A DNA stretch of 64,000 nucleotides from Blasia pusilla (taxonomy: Eukaryota > Marchantiophyta > Marchantiopsida > Blasiales), in assembly GCA_050084515.1 (NCBI GenBank), contig CM114271.1:21204001-21268000 (forward strand), in the 5' to 3' direction. Positions 37,515 to 47,706 of the stretch are shown here, in pieces (position 1 is the stretch's first letter; the number at the start of each line of letters is the position of its first letter). The translations under genes were made by a program, and so were the position numbers. The notes under the pieces were generated by a model. It was not told the DNA's origin, searched no databases, and was given only the letters and a program-made list of their open reading frames with translations.

Positions 37515-37775
37515 AGAAGCAAGGGATGAGCAATTTAAGACGTAAGCGTTCCTGCCCTGACGGGAGATTCTGTATGGTGAAGAGAGAGAGAGGAGCAGCG
37601 CGAGGATGAGTGGGGAAGGGAGTGGGGAGCAAATTAATAACGAGGCGTTCCTGACTAGCCCGCGAGATTCAGAGAGAGAGAGCAGCGGGAGGATGAGTGG
37701 TGAAGGAAGGGGGGAAGCAATTTAATAAGGAGGCGTTCCTGACTAGTCCGCGAGATTCAGAGAGAGAGAGAGAGA
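37515..37775. repeat. tandem repeat, about 90-bp unit, three copies
   Basis: Each unit contains 'gcgttcctgactag.ccgcg', 'agattcagagagagag', 'gcg.gaggatgagtgg' and 'agcaa.ttaataa.ga'. Copies start near 37,545, 37,643 and 37,732; the last runs directly into the reverse copy of the dispersed repeat. Confidence 0.75.
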
Positions 37776-37850
37776 CGGTACTCATTAAGTAGTGCCTGTC
37801 TTAGCCTTGCGACCATAGACCCCGCGCCCTGGTTGGACGGTGCTTGGAGA
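37776..37850 (-). repeat. dispersed repeat, reverse copy
   Basis: The reverse complement matches the units at 1332-1491 almost base for base, from 'caagcaccgtccaacca' to 'cactacttaatgagta', and is again flanked by (GA)n, that is (CT)n on the repeat's own strand. Confidence 0.85.
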
Positions 37851-40378
37851 GAGAGAGAGAGAGAGAGTGCAGGCAGCGCGAGGGTGATAGAGATCGGAGA
37901 AGTCCTTCGGATCTCACCCTGTACACGTGTACAGCATTGCGTTTTAAATCTTCGTGCAGGCAGCAGCTGGAGCCTTAGAAGCAGATTCAGAGAGTTGACA
38001 GCACTCTGCGAGGAGTATATAGCACGTCCAAGAAAGGATCATTAAGCTCGGCCGAGTGCGCGGAATTTCTTGTACAACAAGCAGCGCGTAAGGTTGGATA
38101 GACCGCGAGGCGGAGAACGCCGATGTCAACTACAGTATGCGACATCTGATGACAATGGATTCAAACTGATTTACGTCGTCAACTACGTAGAGCAAATATC
38201 CAGGCGATGAATCTGAACGGGAAGGACGCTGAACTGTATTGCGAGGATTCTTGTCGAGGTAAAACTGTCAATAACGTCCAAGAAAGGCTGATGTCCATGT
38301 ACCAATTAGCAGTCTCTTTAATTTGCAAGCGGATGGGATATTGCAAATTAGCTTTAGTTCTCATATTATCTGGAAACGTGATGACAAAATCATGACTGAT
38401 ACTCACCTAGTTTATAGATCGATCTGGTAGTTTTAACGTTTTCGTATGATCGCACTAATAGATTTAGATCTGCCAATAAATTTATTCTCTAATGTCGTTG
38501 ATACAGTGCTAGATCTTGGAAGGAAATTGGAGTCGACATGATTCTTCGAACTAGGACTGGGCGCAACACAGCTCCTACGCTAGCTAGGCTGCCGTTATTG
38601 CCATATTCTAAAAACTCATTTCATAAATCTATTTGAATTGCAGTGTGTTGAACAGTTTTGCAGTCTATCTAGTCTTACGTTGTATGGAATTTCATGGAAC
38701 AACTCTTGTGGACCAGGTCGAGGTCGGATAATCCTGTCTGGCAGGCGTCTTGAACAACGAATGTTAAAAGGAAGCCATTTGACAAGGGGTCAACAACGCA
38801 CTATGAGCTTCTCGTAAGAAACAACAATTTGACATGATTACATTGCCGTGAGTCTAGTTGTTCCACTCGCTTTCTCTTCACGGCCTTTGACTGTGGCAGG
38901 AGATTTTCCGGAACGTTTGTAATCTCTGATCTGCACACCCGCCATGGACGCAAAGTTCGTCATCGATTAATAGTCGACTCTAGAATTTCAACCGTGAAGG
39001 TCTACTACAGTGCATAGATCTCTAATCCATCGGCTTAGATCGCTGATTTTCACGCAGGATTGCAATAATTCTTGTTACAGTTTTCATAAGATGCTGTAGA
39101 ATTCCATCTGCAAGTTCAAAGGGCAGTTGAGAAGATTTGTGGAATAAAGCAGGCGGAAACGCAGAGACAGGTCACGCACCAGCTTAGCATAGTACTTCTG
39201 TGCATGCGTTCGGACTTGAGTGGAACTGCGCGTTCCTACGAACTTTGCTATGGCCGTAAAGTCTGTACCAAAGCTGTACCATGCATGAATGTCTCACTTG
39301 TTATCGACATGTGATCCGGACGCTATCAGTCTTTAAAGATTTTGCCAATAATACTCTACCGATTGTACGCCGAGCAATTGAACGTTAGTTATAAATTCAG
39401 TGCACAAGGCAAGGCAGCTGCGGCGGAGTTCTACTCACGTCTTCAAGGCTTTCTTGAACCGTTGCCGTTCTTCATTGGTCCAGTATCTGCTTTCCGAGAC
39501 CTGTTGCCAAAAGAAGGATGCGGTTTCGCGGATTGTGAGTTAAGCTTTCTTCATAACGATCTACCTTGTAAAGCTTGGGTGCTGAATTGTGATTGCACAG
39601 CGTTCAATGGAGCGCAAATCAAATGTGGTGCTTCGGATCCGAAAATTCTGATCGATGCCAGAAATTTGACCAATAAATTTTCTCGATACAGCCATCTGCG
39701 AAGTACCTTGCTTTCAGGCGACGAGGTCTCCCGATGCTCTTGAGCTCTCAACACTAAGATCTGCAAAAAGCATCCATAATCGTACTTCAAAGCTCAGTCT
39801 CAGCTGGTGTCCAGGCCTAGGACCCCCAGCTTCTATGTACAAGTGCACACACAGACAAAGATGAGGGAGCGGCTAGCTCGTCCAGTGCTCTGCAGGTACT
39901 CCCCAGATTATTGTTGGAAGATAATGATATAATGGATACTAGATAGAATTCTTTTTTATTGGTAACATTTAATTTCAAGTGGACGGAAATCTGACCGCGT
40001 TCACCTGACAGTGAATACCTTATGCCTTCATCGCAGATTCTAAGCAATGATCAAGCAAGCAATACATGATCAACTCGGCTCAAGGAGACAAATGCACTCA
40101 TGCGATCATTGGAGTGCTGCCGCTTGTAAGATGTGATTGTGAGACGCTACAGACGTTTGGGATCAATCTGTGCGCGAGAGGTGTGAGGTAATTATTCTCT
40201 CAATTTGAGCATGAGTACTGTGCATCCGTCTCGCTGCTGTTCTTAAAGTGTTTGGATGGATGCTCTCCTGTAGATTGGGGTGGTGAGTTAGGATGCTTTC
40301 GTGTACGTCTCATGGTTTCGTCCCGGCGCTCAAGCACTTAGCAGTAGAGAAATGAAAGGGGGCAAGGCGAACGATAAA
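37851..40378. other. intergenic, no supported gene
   Basis: The longest frame is 39,342-39,743 on the plus strand (133 codons, several Cys). It has no recognisable domain and cannot be separated from chance. Confidence 0.3.
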
Positions 40379-40560
40379 CTAAAGACTCGTGCAAAAGACC
40401 TTCTGTTTGGCTTGTTCAAGCTCTTTCTCGAGATGCTCCAGTTGTTGCAAACCCAAGGAATCCATCTGCATAAACTGCTGTTCGGGACCAGCTTTCACGC
40501 ATGATCTCGCGGAAGATGCCATTTGCATTGCGTCACTCTTATCCATGGCTGTGTGATCGT
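40379..40560 (-). pseudogene. possible TGA-type bZIP leucine-zipper remnant
   Basis: The minus-strand frame contains Q-L-E-H-L-E-K-E-L-E-Q-A-K-Q-K, close to the zipper of plant TGA factors (K-L-x-Q-L-E-Q-E-L-x-R-A-R-Q-Q). Upstream, A-x-x-A-R-x-C partly resembles the basic region, but the Arg/Lys-rich DNA contacts are missing. No DOG1 domain follows. Either a decayed exon or a chance coiled coil. Confidence 0.25.
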
Positions 40561-42060
40561 CTTCTGCCGAAGCTCGGAAGACCTGACGATCTGTATGCAA
40601 CTGAGGCCCAGCCGGTACTGCTATCGCCGTGAAGGTACTTGATCGGGTCATATGAAGACAGCAACCGCAGTGAGGTCGCTTGCAGTGCAGCAGCAAATCC
40701 AGCTATTACAGCCCTGCCGCTCTGCCACTGGCTACCACCGGAGCCCTCATTTATCCATGGCTTCAATCTCTCGTTCAGTAGCTCACAGTATTCTTCTTCT
40801 TTTTCTTCTCATTCCTATGTAAATTGCTCGAGAGCAGTCAACCTCTCAGCAATGGAGGTTCCACCACACGGCATCGTGACCTGGATTCCAAGCATTCGAG
40901 TCTGGCCTGGAGACGAGTAGCCGCCAAGTGCACAGCAACATAATCCACGCAAGTCCACAAGGAATCCCGTCTTCTGATTCCAATCCCTCTCTGCGCCTGC
41001 CACTCTTCCCGCCTTCCTGCCTGTAAGACCTTTATTATGATCCTAGATGCAGCGCACCGTCTTCACTACTTACTTACACCGGGATGCATCCGAGAAGAAC
41101 ACATTCAGAGCAATCCGAGAGGCGTGCAGGGTTTGCCATGATCTTGTTTCCACGGCTTGCAATAAAAAACATCGACTAGGGAGGGAACGAGATGTGCGCG
41201 GGCTTCAGCGGTCTCCTGCCACGCAAGCTTTCAACTGCTTGTTTGCCACTGCAGTGCCACCTTGGCGCTTCTCGGCAGTTATTAAGACCACTGGGCAACA
41301 CAAAATACGAACGGATAATGCGAGCGAGCTGCAACTCGAGAGCGCAGGGAAGAAACATTGTCAATAGGTTTCCTCGTCACTCAAGTGACGACGAATCATC
41401 GTTCTAGCGCTGTTCTCCTTCCGACGACAACAAGAAGGTTCATGCGGTTAGCAATCCGCCCGCTCCCGTCAAGCTGGACATCGCTGCAGAGGATTTAATC
41501 CGATAACACGGCACGCTTCCAGAGATCTCAATCTTTCCACGCCACTAAGTGTAGCCTCTTGTGCCTTGTCTAATCAGTCCGTCCGTCTGTCGGTGGAAGA
41601 TTGATTGCAGAAACATTTGCAGGGGGTTCATGGTAACCGAGTACCATCGCATGAGACTGGCAGGTGTAGTTTGCTTAGTCTCGACTGTTGAATTACCTTG
41701 TAACGTATGGTTTGCCTCCCTCTCGGTTCATTGAAGGGTCCACAGAATAATCTGACCTCCACGTCACAAGTGCGCGGCGTAAGCTAGACGTTCTGACTTT
41801 TACCGTAAGTACCGATTGTCACCGGAAGTAACTGGCCTGAGTAAGCACATAGGGCGTGTATTTCAATTATCGCCTAGCCGTAGGTATGGAAATTAATTAT
41901 TAATTACGGCATTCCATATGTTTTTTTAAAACTTATACACGTGTTATAATTGTTTCCTCCCCACCCCTCTCAAAGGTTACTAGTAAGGTGCAAGTGTTAT
42001 GCACGGGTGTAGATTTATAAGAGATTTGTTTCAAAAATTATTCTTTTATCATGAAAATAG
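40561..42060. other. intergenic, no supported gene
   Basis: Overlapping short frames on both strands with no recognisable motif. It becomes AT-rich from about 41.9 kb. Confidence 0.3.
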
Positions 42061-42066
42061 AAAAAA

Positions 42067-42700
42067 ATGTTTAATTTTTGGTCATGCAAAAACTTTTTTA
42101 TACTGCAACGCTATGGAGACCCGCTGCCTACAATACAGAATCGCAGTAGCTAAGGACAACCCATTTCTCGAGTGGAGATGATGGGCGCAGTCCGTAAGGA
42201 ACGAGTCGAACCTCTCCCCCATAGCCCCATACATCTCTATGGCCAGGGGGATGAAGATGTGTCCCTCGTGTAGTCGACTGTAGATATGTGTCTTCTTCGC
42301 CGCCGCCGCCGCCGCCGCTCCTTGTAGCATTCACCCTTGGGCCACCACTTGGGCTCGCAGACCGCCTCCGCGTAGGATCTCGTGGACTACCACGTCCGCC
42401 ACAACCACCTCGGCCTCACGTGTCATGTAGAGATCGGCACGAATGAGGGAATCCCGCATGGAGTAGTGCCTCTCTCTCACATGGAAGCCACTCTCCCGAG
42501 CAATCATCGAACATGATATCCCGCCTTTGCATCGTGAGTGGCTATCCTCTCACCCCAATCGACAGCGTGCCAAATGCACACCAAGTGGATCCAGGCTCCG
42601 GCGACACTCGCAGTGTGTCGAACCAACCACCGATGGTTGGGGGAGGCCCAAGCGGAACCGCATCGCTGTGCAAGGGCAGACGGAACTTCGTTCATAGTAA
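42067..42700 (-). pseudogene. C-terminal remnant of a LINE-like reverse-transcriptase polyprotein
   Basis: The minus strand reads R-H-Y-S-M-R-D-S-L-I-R-A-D (near 42,470) and E-V-V-V-A-D-V-V-V-H-E (near 42,400). After a TGA it has F-I-P-L-A-I-E-M-Y-G, E-R-F-D-S-F-L-T-D-C-A and R-Q-R-V-S-I-A-L-Q (42,260-42,100). The last block resembles the tail of LINE-type proteins in which 'F-x-P-x-A-x-E-x-x-G' precedes a helical end. A (GCC)n run at about 42,299-42,317 adds an alanine tract. There is at least one stop and one frameshift. The family assignment is from memory of the pattern only. Confidence 0.45.
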
Positions 42701-43318
42701 AAGGGCTCTCGCAGTCAATTCAGTACTCTTGTTAGACTAGGCCCACCCCATCTCACCTGTTTTTAAAAATATTAAAAATTAAATTAAAATTAGTAGGCAG
42801 CTTGGGACATGCATTGTTGACTGAAGAGATTAATATCTTATACACAAAATCTAAATTTTTTTGTCTACACACAAATTTTATTTTTTGTTGCTCGAGAAGG
42901 GGAAAATTTTTCTTGTATATAAGATAGAAAACATTTTCTCATTGTCCGTAGGCTAATGGGATTTTGCGGCGGGCTCAGGCTGTGGGAGACGCCGGCGCTA
43001 GAGGCCCACTTAGTAGTAGTCATAGCTCTCTTGTTGTTGCTGATATTGTCTCTGCTGTTGGTGAGTTTCGTCGTTAGGGGGAATGCCCCCTTCTTCCTTT
43101 TCTGGTCCTGTTGTGGCCTTCAGGTTTTGACTCTTTGAGTCCCCCTCTTTTGTATTTCCGATGGGTTTTCCATCACTCGTTTTTATCGAAGTGCATCTTT
43201 CTTTCCCTGGCACAGGTTCTAAAGAAGAAAGAATTACCTGGACCACAATGATGACAACATGGAGAAGACGACAAACGCTCGAACAAAAAGAGTTACCTGG
43301 AAGCGCCGTCACGGCCAG
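42701..43318. other. spacer with a segment shared with 23.5 kb
   Basis: 42,740-42,940 is AT-rich. 42,949-43,020 shares the order 'aatggg.tt', 'cgggct.ag', 'tgggaga/tggaag', 'gctagaggccc' with 23,497-23,570. No complete gene was recognised. Confidence 0.35.
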
Positions 43319-43379
43319 GCAACAATCTGCCGAGCTTTGAATCGAGGGAAGGACAGGTGGGGCATATCCGACATTGCCG
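43319..43379. repeat. left arm of a perfect 61-bp inverted repeat
   Basis: Exact reverse complement of 43,649-43,709, beginning 'gcaacaatctgccgagcttt'. The arms are separated by 269 bp and homology stops sharply on both sides. Confidence 0.95.
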
Positions 43380-43648
43380 GAACGATCTCCTTGTTGCCGT
43401 ATTGTTGTGCGGTACTGGTGTGACCGAAACTGTTCTGCGGACGCCATCTAGCCATCTGGGTGGTCCCATACACTTTGCTGGACTGGTGGGCCCCAGCCTG
43501 GCAACCCTGTCACTGACTCGCTCGCTGTTACGGGGTCGGGAAGGAACGTTCTTATACCGAGGGAAGTCCTTGCAACTGCCAAGACTCGCGGCCCCTGACT
43601 GGCAGTTGGCCGTGGCGTGGGATCTCCGCCATCGCGAGTTGACCGCGA

Positions 43649-43709
43649 CGGCAATGTCGGATATGCCCCACCTGTCCTTCCCTCGATTCAAAGCTCGGCA
43701 GATTGTTGC
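43649..43709. repeat. right arm of a perfect 61-bp inverted repeat
   Basis: Partner of 43,319-43,379. It lies about 640 bp upstream of the BYPASS1-like start codon, so it may be within or near that gene's promoter. Confidence 0.95.
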
Positions 43710-43912
43710 GTTCTTGGATCATGATCGGTGACCTCCTCTCGGCGTTCTCCTGCGTGTGCTTCGCTTCCGAGCGGTGCGTTATCGATTTTGTTTCCCAGGC
43801 TCGCCTGTGTTGCAGAGAGAGAGAGAGAAAATCAAGGGATTCGGGGGAGGGAATGAATCACATGCATTATTGTCCACGAGGAGCCCAAGGGCCGTCGGAC
43901 CTTGATTAGCTC

Positions 43913-43932
43913 ATTGAGAGAGAGAGAGAGAG
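43913..43932. repeat. (GA)n tract upstream of the BYPASS1-like gene
   Basis: A short GA run about 420 bp before the start codon; a similar run lies at about 43,816-43,828. Likely promoter or leader sequence. Confidence 0.6.
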
Positions 43933-44353
43933 AAGTGACTAAGGAAAGCGCACACGGCAAGAGGAGTGGGAAGGATTGTGCTGGCGGGAGGAGTGCGAGG
44001 TTGCGATCGGCGTACTCGTAGTCGACAGAAACGTTGAAGAGGAGGAAAGGGATACGAATTGCGAGGCCTGTTGCAGTGCTGCTGCTGCCGCGGAAGTAGG
44101 AATCCTGCGACTCGGCCGGAGCTCTTCGCGTCGTCCAGACCTCCGACTGCAAGGCTTCACCGCTCTCTCCCTACTCGTAGAGATGGTGAGAGCCGATCGG
44201 CGCACCGGAATCGGAAGCAGACACGTACAGATGGCGGGCGTGGTCTCCGAGCTCACGCGTCCGAGAGTGTGCGGAAGCGTCTGAAACGAGCGCGGGTCGG
44301 GGAGTAATCGCGGGAGGAATCGGTCTCCGACACGTTAGAGTCCGAGTCTCGAG

Positions 44354-45517
44354 ATGCTCGGCAAATTGCTCAGCAAGTGTCTGAGTTCGACGGGAGGGAA
44401 GGCGCTACGAGGCAACGACGGGAAATTCGAGTCGCTGTACGGGAGTCTGGCGAGCGGGATCGCCCGACTGGATGGGTTACTGGGCGCGGAGCCCGTTCCC
44501 CGATTCAGCATCCAGTGGATGCAGCTGGCGATGGAGTTCATCCAGTTCCTCCACTCCGCCGTGTTCCTCCTGGTGGAACAGACATGGCGACCGGCTCGGG
44601 AAACTCCTGGCGTCGTGGACATGGTGGACACGTACACCGACATGTCGAGAAAACTCCTAGACATGTGCAATTACATCAAGCAGGGCATCGACCAATTGGA
44701 GTCCTGCCAGATGTCCTTGGACCTCTGCCTTTCCACCCTCGTGTCGGGAATCGAAATCCTCGCAGTCCCACAGCACTCGACATCGCTTCCGGACTCCGCC
44801 ATCAGCAAGGTCGCGTCTTGCGTCGGCCAGCTGGAGAGGATGCAGGGCCGCACCAGTCGGAATTTGTGGGCGGAGATGCTGGCGAAGCTCGACCAGAGCG
44901 GCAAGAGCAGGCGGAGTGAAAAGCTCGTACATTTGCTGCAAAGATCGCACAGCGTGCTGCCGTCTACATCTCACCACCACAACAGTAGCAGCGATAGCAA
45001 GAAGGCGGCGGATCTGTCCGCAGTGATCATGGACGTTCAAGTGGTCGCGAGCTTCTTCTCGTGCTTGGTTCTGTGGGCGCTCACAGACCCGTCCGAGCGC
45101 TTCCGGTTCGCTTACCAGGTGGACGGGTCCATCGCCAACTTGACGGCGCAGTCGTGGGCAGCCTCGCTCTTGCGCTTGAACGAGAGGATGGTGTCGAGCT
45201 CGAGCAAACCCAAGGAGTCATCGAAGGGATCGCTCGCTCTGGTAGAGGTCCGCGAAGTGCTGGACTCGATCCGCGAATTGGCCGGGAAAATGGAGGTCGG
45301 ATTGAAGCTGCAGCAGCCGGAGGATGGCGATGGAGGGGGGGAGCGGGGCGTGCGAGCGATGGCGGAGAGCGCCAAGGCCAAGTTGGAGAAGATCAGGGAG
45401 GCCGTGCAGACGCTATCAATGCAGACCACCGAAACGTTTTCGGCGATTATTCAATGCCGCAAGAGAGTTTTGGACGCGGTCGTCGACAGTCAATTGCCTC
45501 GAGCCGTTACGCTATAG
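44354..45517 (+). CDS. BYPASS1/ROH1-family protein (DUF793-like), intronless
   Basis: 387 codons, a typical length for the family and, as usual, without introns. Family hallmarks are I-Q-W-M-Q-L-A-M-E-F near residue 53, V-D-T-Y-T-D-M-S-R-K-L-L-D-M-C-N near 95, and L-D-L-C-L-S-T-L about 25 residues on. A hydrophobic stretch (V-V-A-S-F-F-S-C-L-V-L-W-A-L) lies near 230, and a long helical C-terminal part ends in R-K-R-V-L-D-A-V-V. In Arabidopsis, BPS1 loss causes a root-derived mobile growth-inhibitory signal, and ROH1-type members bind exocyst Exo70; which role applies here is unknown. The ATG at 44,354 is the first in the frame. Overlapping frames over 44,377-44,919 and 45,061-45,573 are GC-rich shadows. 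Confidence 0.88.
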   Translation: MLGKLLSKCLSSTGGKALRGNDGKFESLYGSLASGIARLDGLLGAEPVPRFSIQWMQLAMEFIQFLHSAVFLLVEQTWRPARETPGVVDMVDTYTDMSRKLLDMCNYIKQGIDQLESCQMSLDLCLSTLVSGIEILAVPQHSTSLPDSAISKVASCVGQLERMQGRTSRNLWAEMLAKLDQSGKSRRSEKLVHLLQRSHSVLPSTSHHHNSSSDSKKAADLSAVIMDVQVVASFFSCLVLWALTDPSERFRFAYQVDGSIANLTAQSWAASLLRLNERMVSSSSKPKESSKGSLALVEVREVLDSIRELAGKMEVGLKLQQPEDGDGGGERGVRAMAESAKAKLEKIREAVQTLSMQTTETFSAIIQCRKRVLDAVVDSQLPRAVTL

Positions 45518-46099
45518 TGTCGATCAAACATCAAACTTTCCCATCGCCATCCGCATCCGGTCCCTCATCCTAGAGCTCAATTTTCAAGCCCATGGTGTGA
45601 CTCCTCTCTTAAGATGATTTCGGTTTGATGCGCTTCTCTGCTGTGAGTACATCCTTTAGGATTTCATTTGTATCTGTCGGCTGCTTCCAGGTTCCCACTG
45701 GCCTCACTATGGGAAGTTTGTTTGCTTTCACTCTAACCTCGTCTTCTCGTGCTTCCATTCTCACGCAGGTGCGCTGCGTTTCTCACCCTGTTCTGTCAAT
45801 CCGGATATGTGGATGGCCCTGCTTTGGATCCAGGATAGCTACTCTGAAGGCACACAAATACGTCTGCGGTTCCATTACAAGAGTTTATGGTTGCCAGCTC
45901 CATGGTCGACTCGGGAGTGATGTATGTCGGATGCAGCTGGAGGAGGGTAAGGCATCCATAAATACGAAAGGGGGATGGGAAAAGAACCATGAAGAAAACG
46001 CCGTCAGGTAAGTGGGCTCACTGCTGTAATGCGGTTGAGTTGCCCTGTCGGATTTGGCCCCCTTTCGTTCGAAGGAGGACTGGATTTTCTCACTTAAAT
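45518..46099. other. downstream region of the BYPASS1-like gene
   Basis: Probably 3' untranslated region and spacer. One 128-codon frame at 45,625-46,011 shows no domain. Confidence 0.35.
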
Positions 46100-47650
46100 A
46101 CCTGCAATTGTGGATATTCCCATGTTAGACGAGTCGTAGTGCTGTAAAGACTTGTAGAAGTGCTCACTTGCTGGAGAAAGCGGAACCGAACTGACAGAAA
46201 AAAAATTCGTGTCGATGAGCTAGTTCCAGTGTTGTTATGTTGGGCTCCCTTGGATGCTGGAAATGTCAAGATTTTAAATATGCTCACTTGCTGGAGAGAG
46301 TGGAATCGAAGGAACAGAAAAAAGTTTCGACGATGAGTTAGTTCCAGTGCTGGTATGCTGGGCTCCCATGGATACTGGACATGCACAGATTTGTGGAAAA
46401 GTAGTTCGCTTGCCGGAGAAAGTAGAATCGAACTATCATGTTAATGAGCTATTGCCGTTGCTAGTGTTTTGACCTCCCTTGGAAACTGGACATGCAAAGG
46501 TTAGTAAAAGTGGTCACTTGCTGGAGAAAGTGGAACCAAAGTAACAGAAAAAAATTTCACGTCGATGAGTGAGTTCCAGTGTTGGTGTGTTCATCTCCCT
46601 AGGATACTGGACCCGCAAAATTTGTGAAAGTGTTCAGTCGTTTGCGAAAGTGATGGAAAGAGGTGCAACGTCGATGATTTACTTTGTGTGCGGGTTTGTG
46701 GAGCTCTCATGGATACTCGACGTGTAAAGATTCGAAAAAGTGGGAAGTTCTTGAGAAAATGGGCTGAAGTGACGGAAAAAGCTGCAACATTGATGAGGTT
46801 GAGTGCTGGTATATTGAGCCCCATGCCTAGATTTGTAAAAGCGCCGAGTTGCTGGAGAAGTTGCAACCCAAGGGGTCAAGAAAAAGTCCCATGTTGATGA
46901 GCTGAAATTTTGGGTTTTTAAGTCCCGTGGATGGTGGACGTGTAAAGAATCACAAGGTGCTCACTTTCAGGAACAAAAGGGACGGTTGCGGGAAAGGGTT
47001 GCCTCAATCATTTTCAGTGCTGGGACGTGAAGATTCATGGATGGGGAAAGGGCTCATCTTTGTGAAGTTCTCCTGTACAGTAGAAGTGTGAGGAAGAAAT
47101 ACCGTATTCAAGAGGAGAACTGCCGGTATTAAAACTTCATGGATGATCGCCATGCAGCTAGTGGAGAAAGTGGCACAAAGAAACGCGTTTCTATTGATGT
47201 TTCTACTGTTGGAAATTGAAATCCCATGGATACTCTACATGCAAGAATTTGAATAAATATTCTATTGTAGCTGAAAGTTGAAGGATACACCATGAATTCC
47301 AATATTCGTATAAAAAAATTCCATTTACACTCGAAACGTGAAGATTTCTGAAACATATTAACTCCACGACAACGGGATGGAAAGCAATTCTATGTTGATA
47401 TACCTGTTAACTGGACTTGCAAAGATTTGGGAACTTGGAACCTAAATGGTGGTGTGTGAATCCCCATAAGTAGTCGTCGTGAACAGGTTTGTCCATTTGC
47501 CTGAGAAATGAGGGCCGAAGTGACAGGAGGAACCACCGGAGTCCCATAGTACTGGACGGCAAAGATTTATTAAAAGCGTGCTCGCTTGCTGGGAAAGTTG
47601 AAAACTAAGTTACAGTGGCTTGTTGATGAGTATCAGACGTCACTTCATGA
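46100..47650. repeat. degenerate minisatellite, about 100-120-bp unit
   Basis: About a dozen diverged units. Recurrent words: 'gctcacttgctggagaaagtgg' (46,163; 46,283; 46,405; 46,513; then weaker), 'tcgatgag.tagttccagtg', 'gggctcc.atggatactgga' and 'aagatttgt'. It ends about 60 bp short of the MECR stop codon. Confidence 0.8.
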
Positions 47651-47706
47651 TCTTGGGGCACTCAGGTCCCAAGTTCCATGAGTAAAACTTGGGTAATCAA
47701 GCCCGT

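Noticed and set aside
43293-43691. Overlapping frames on both strands spanning the inverted repeat
   Set aside because: Open frames arise from GC-rich DNA and repeat the same residues because of the inverted arms; no domain.
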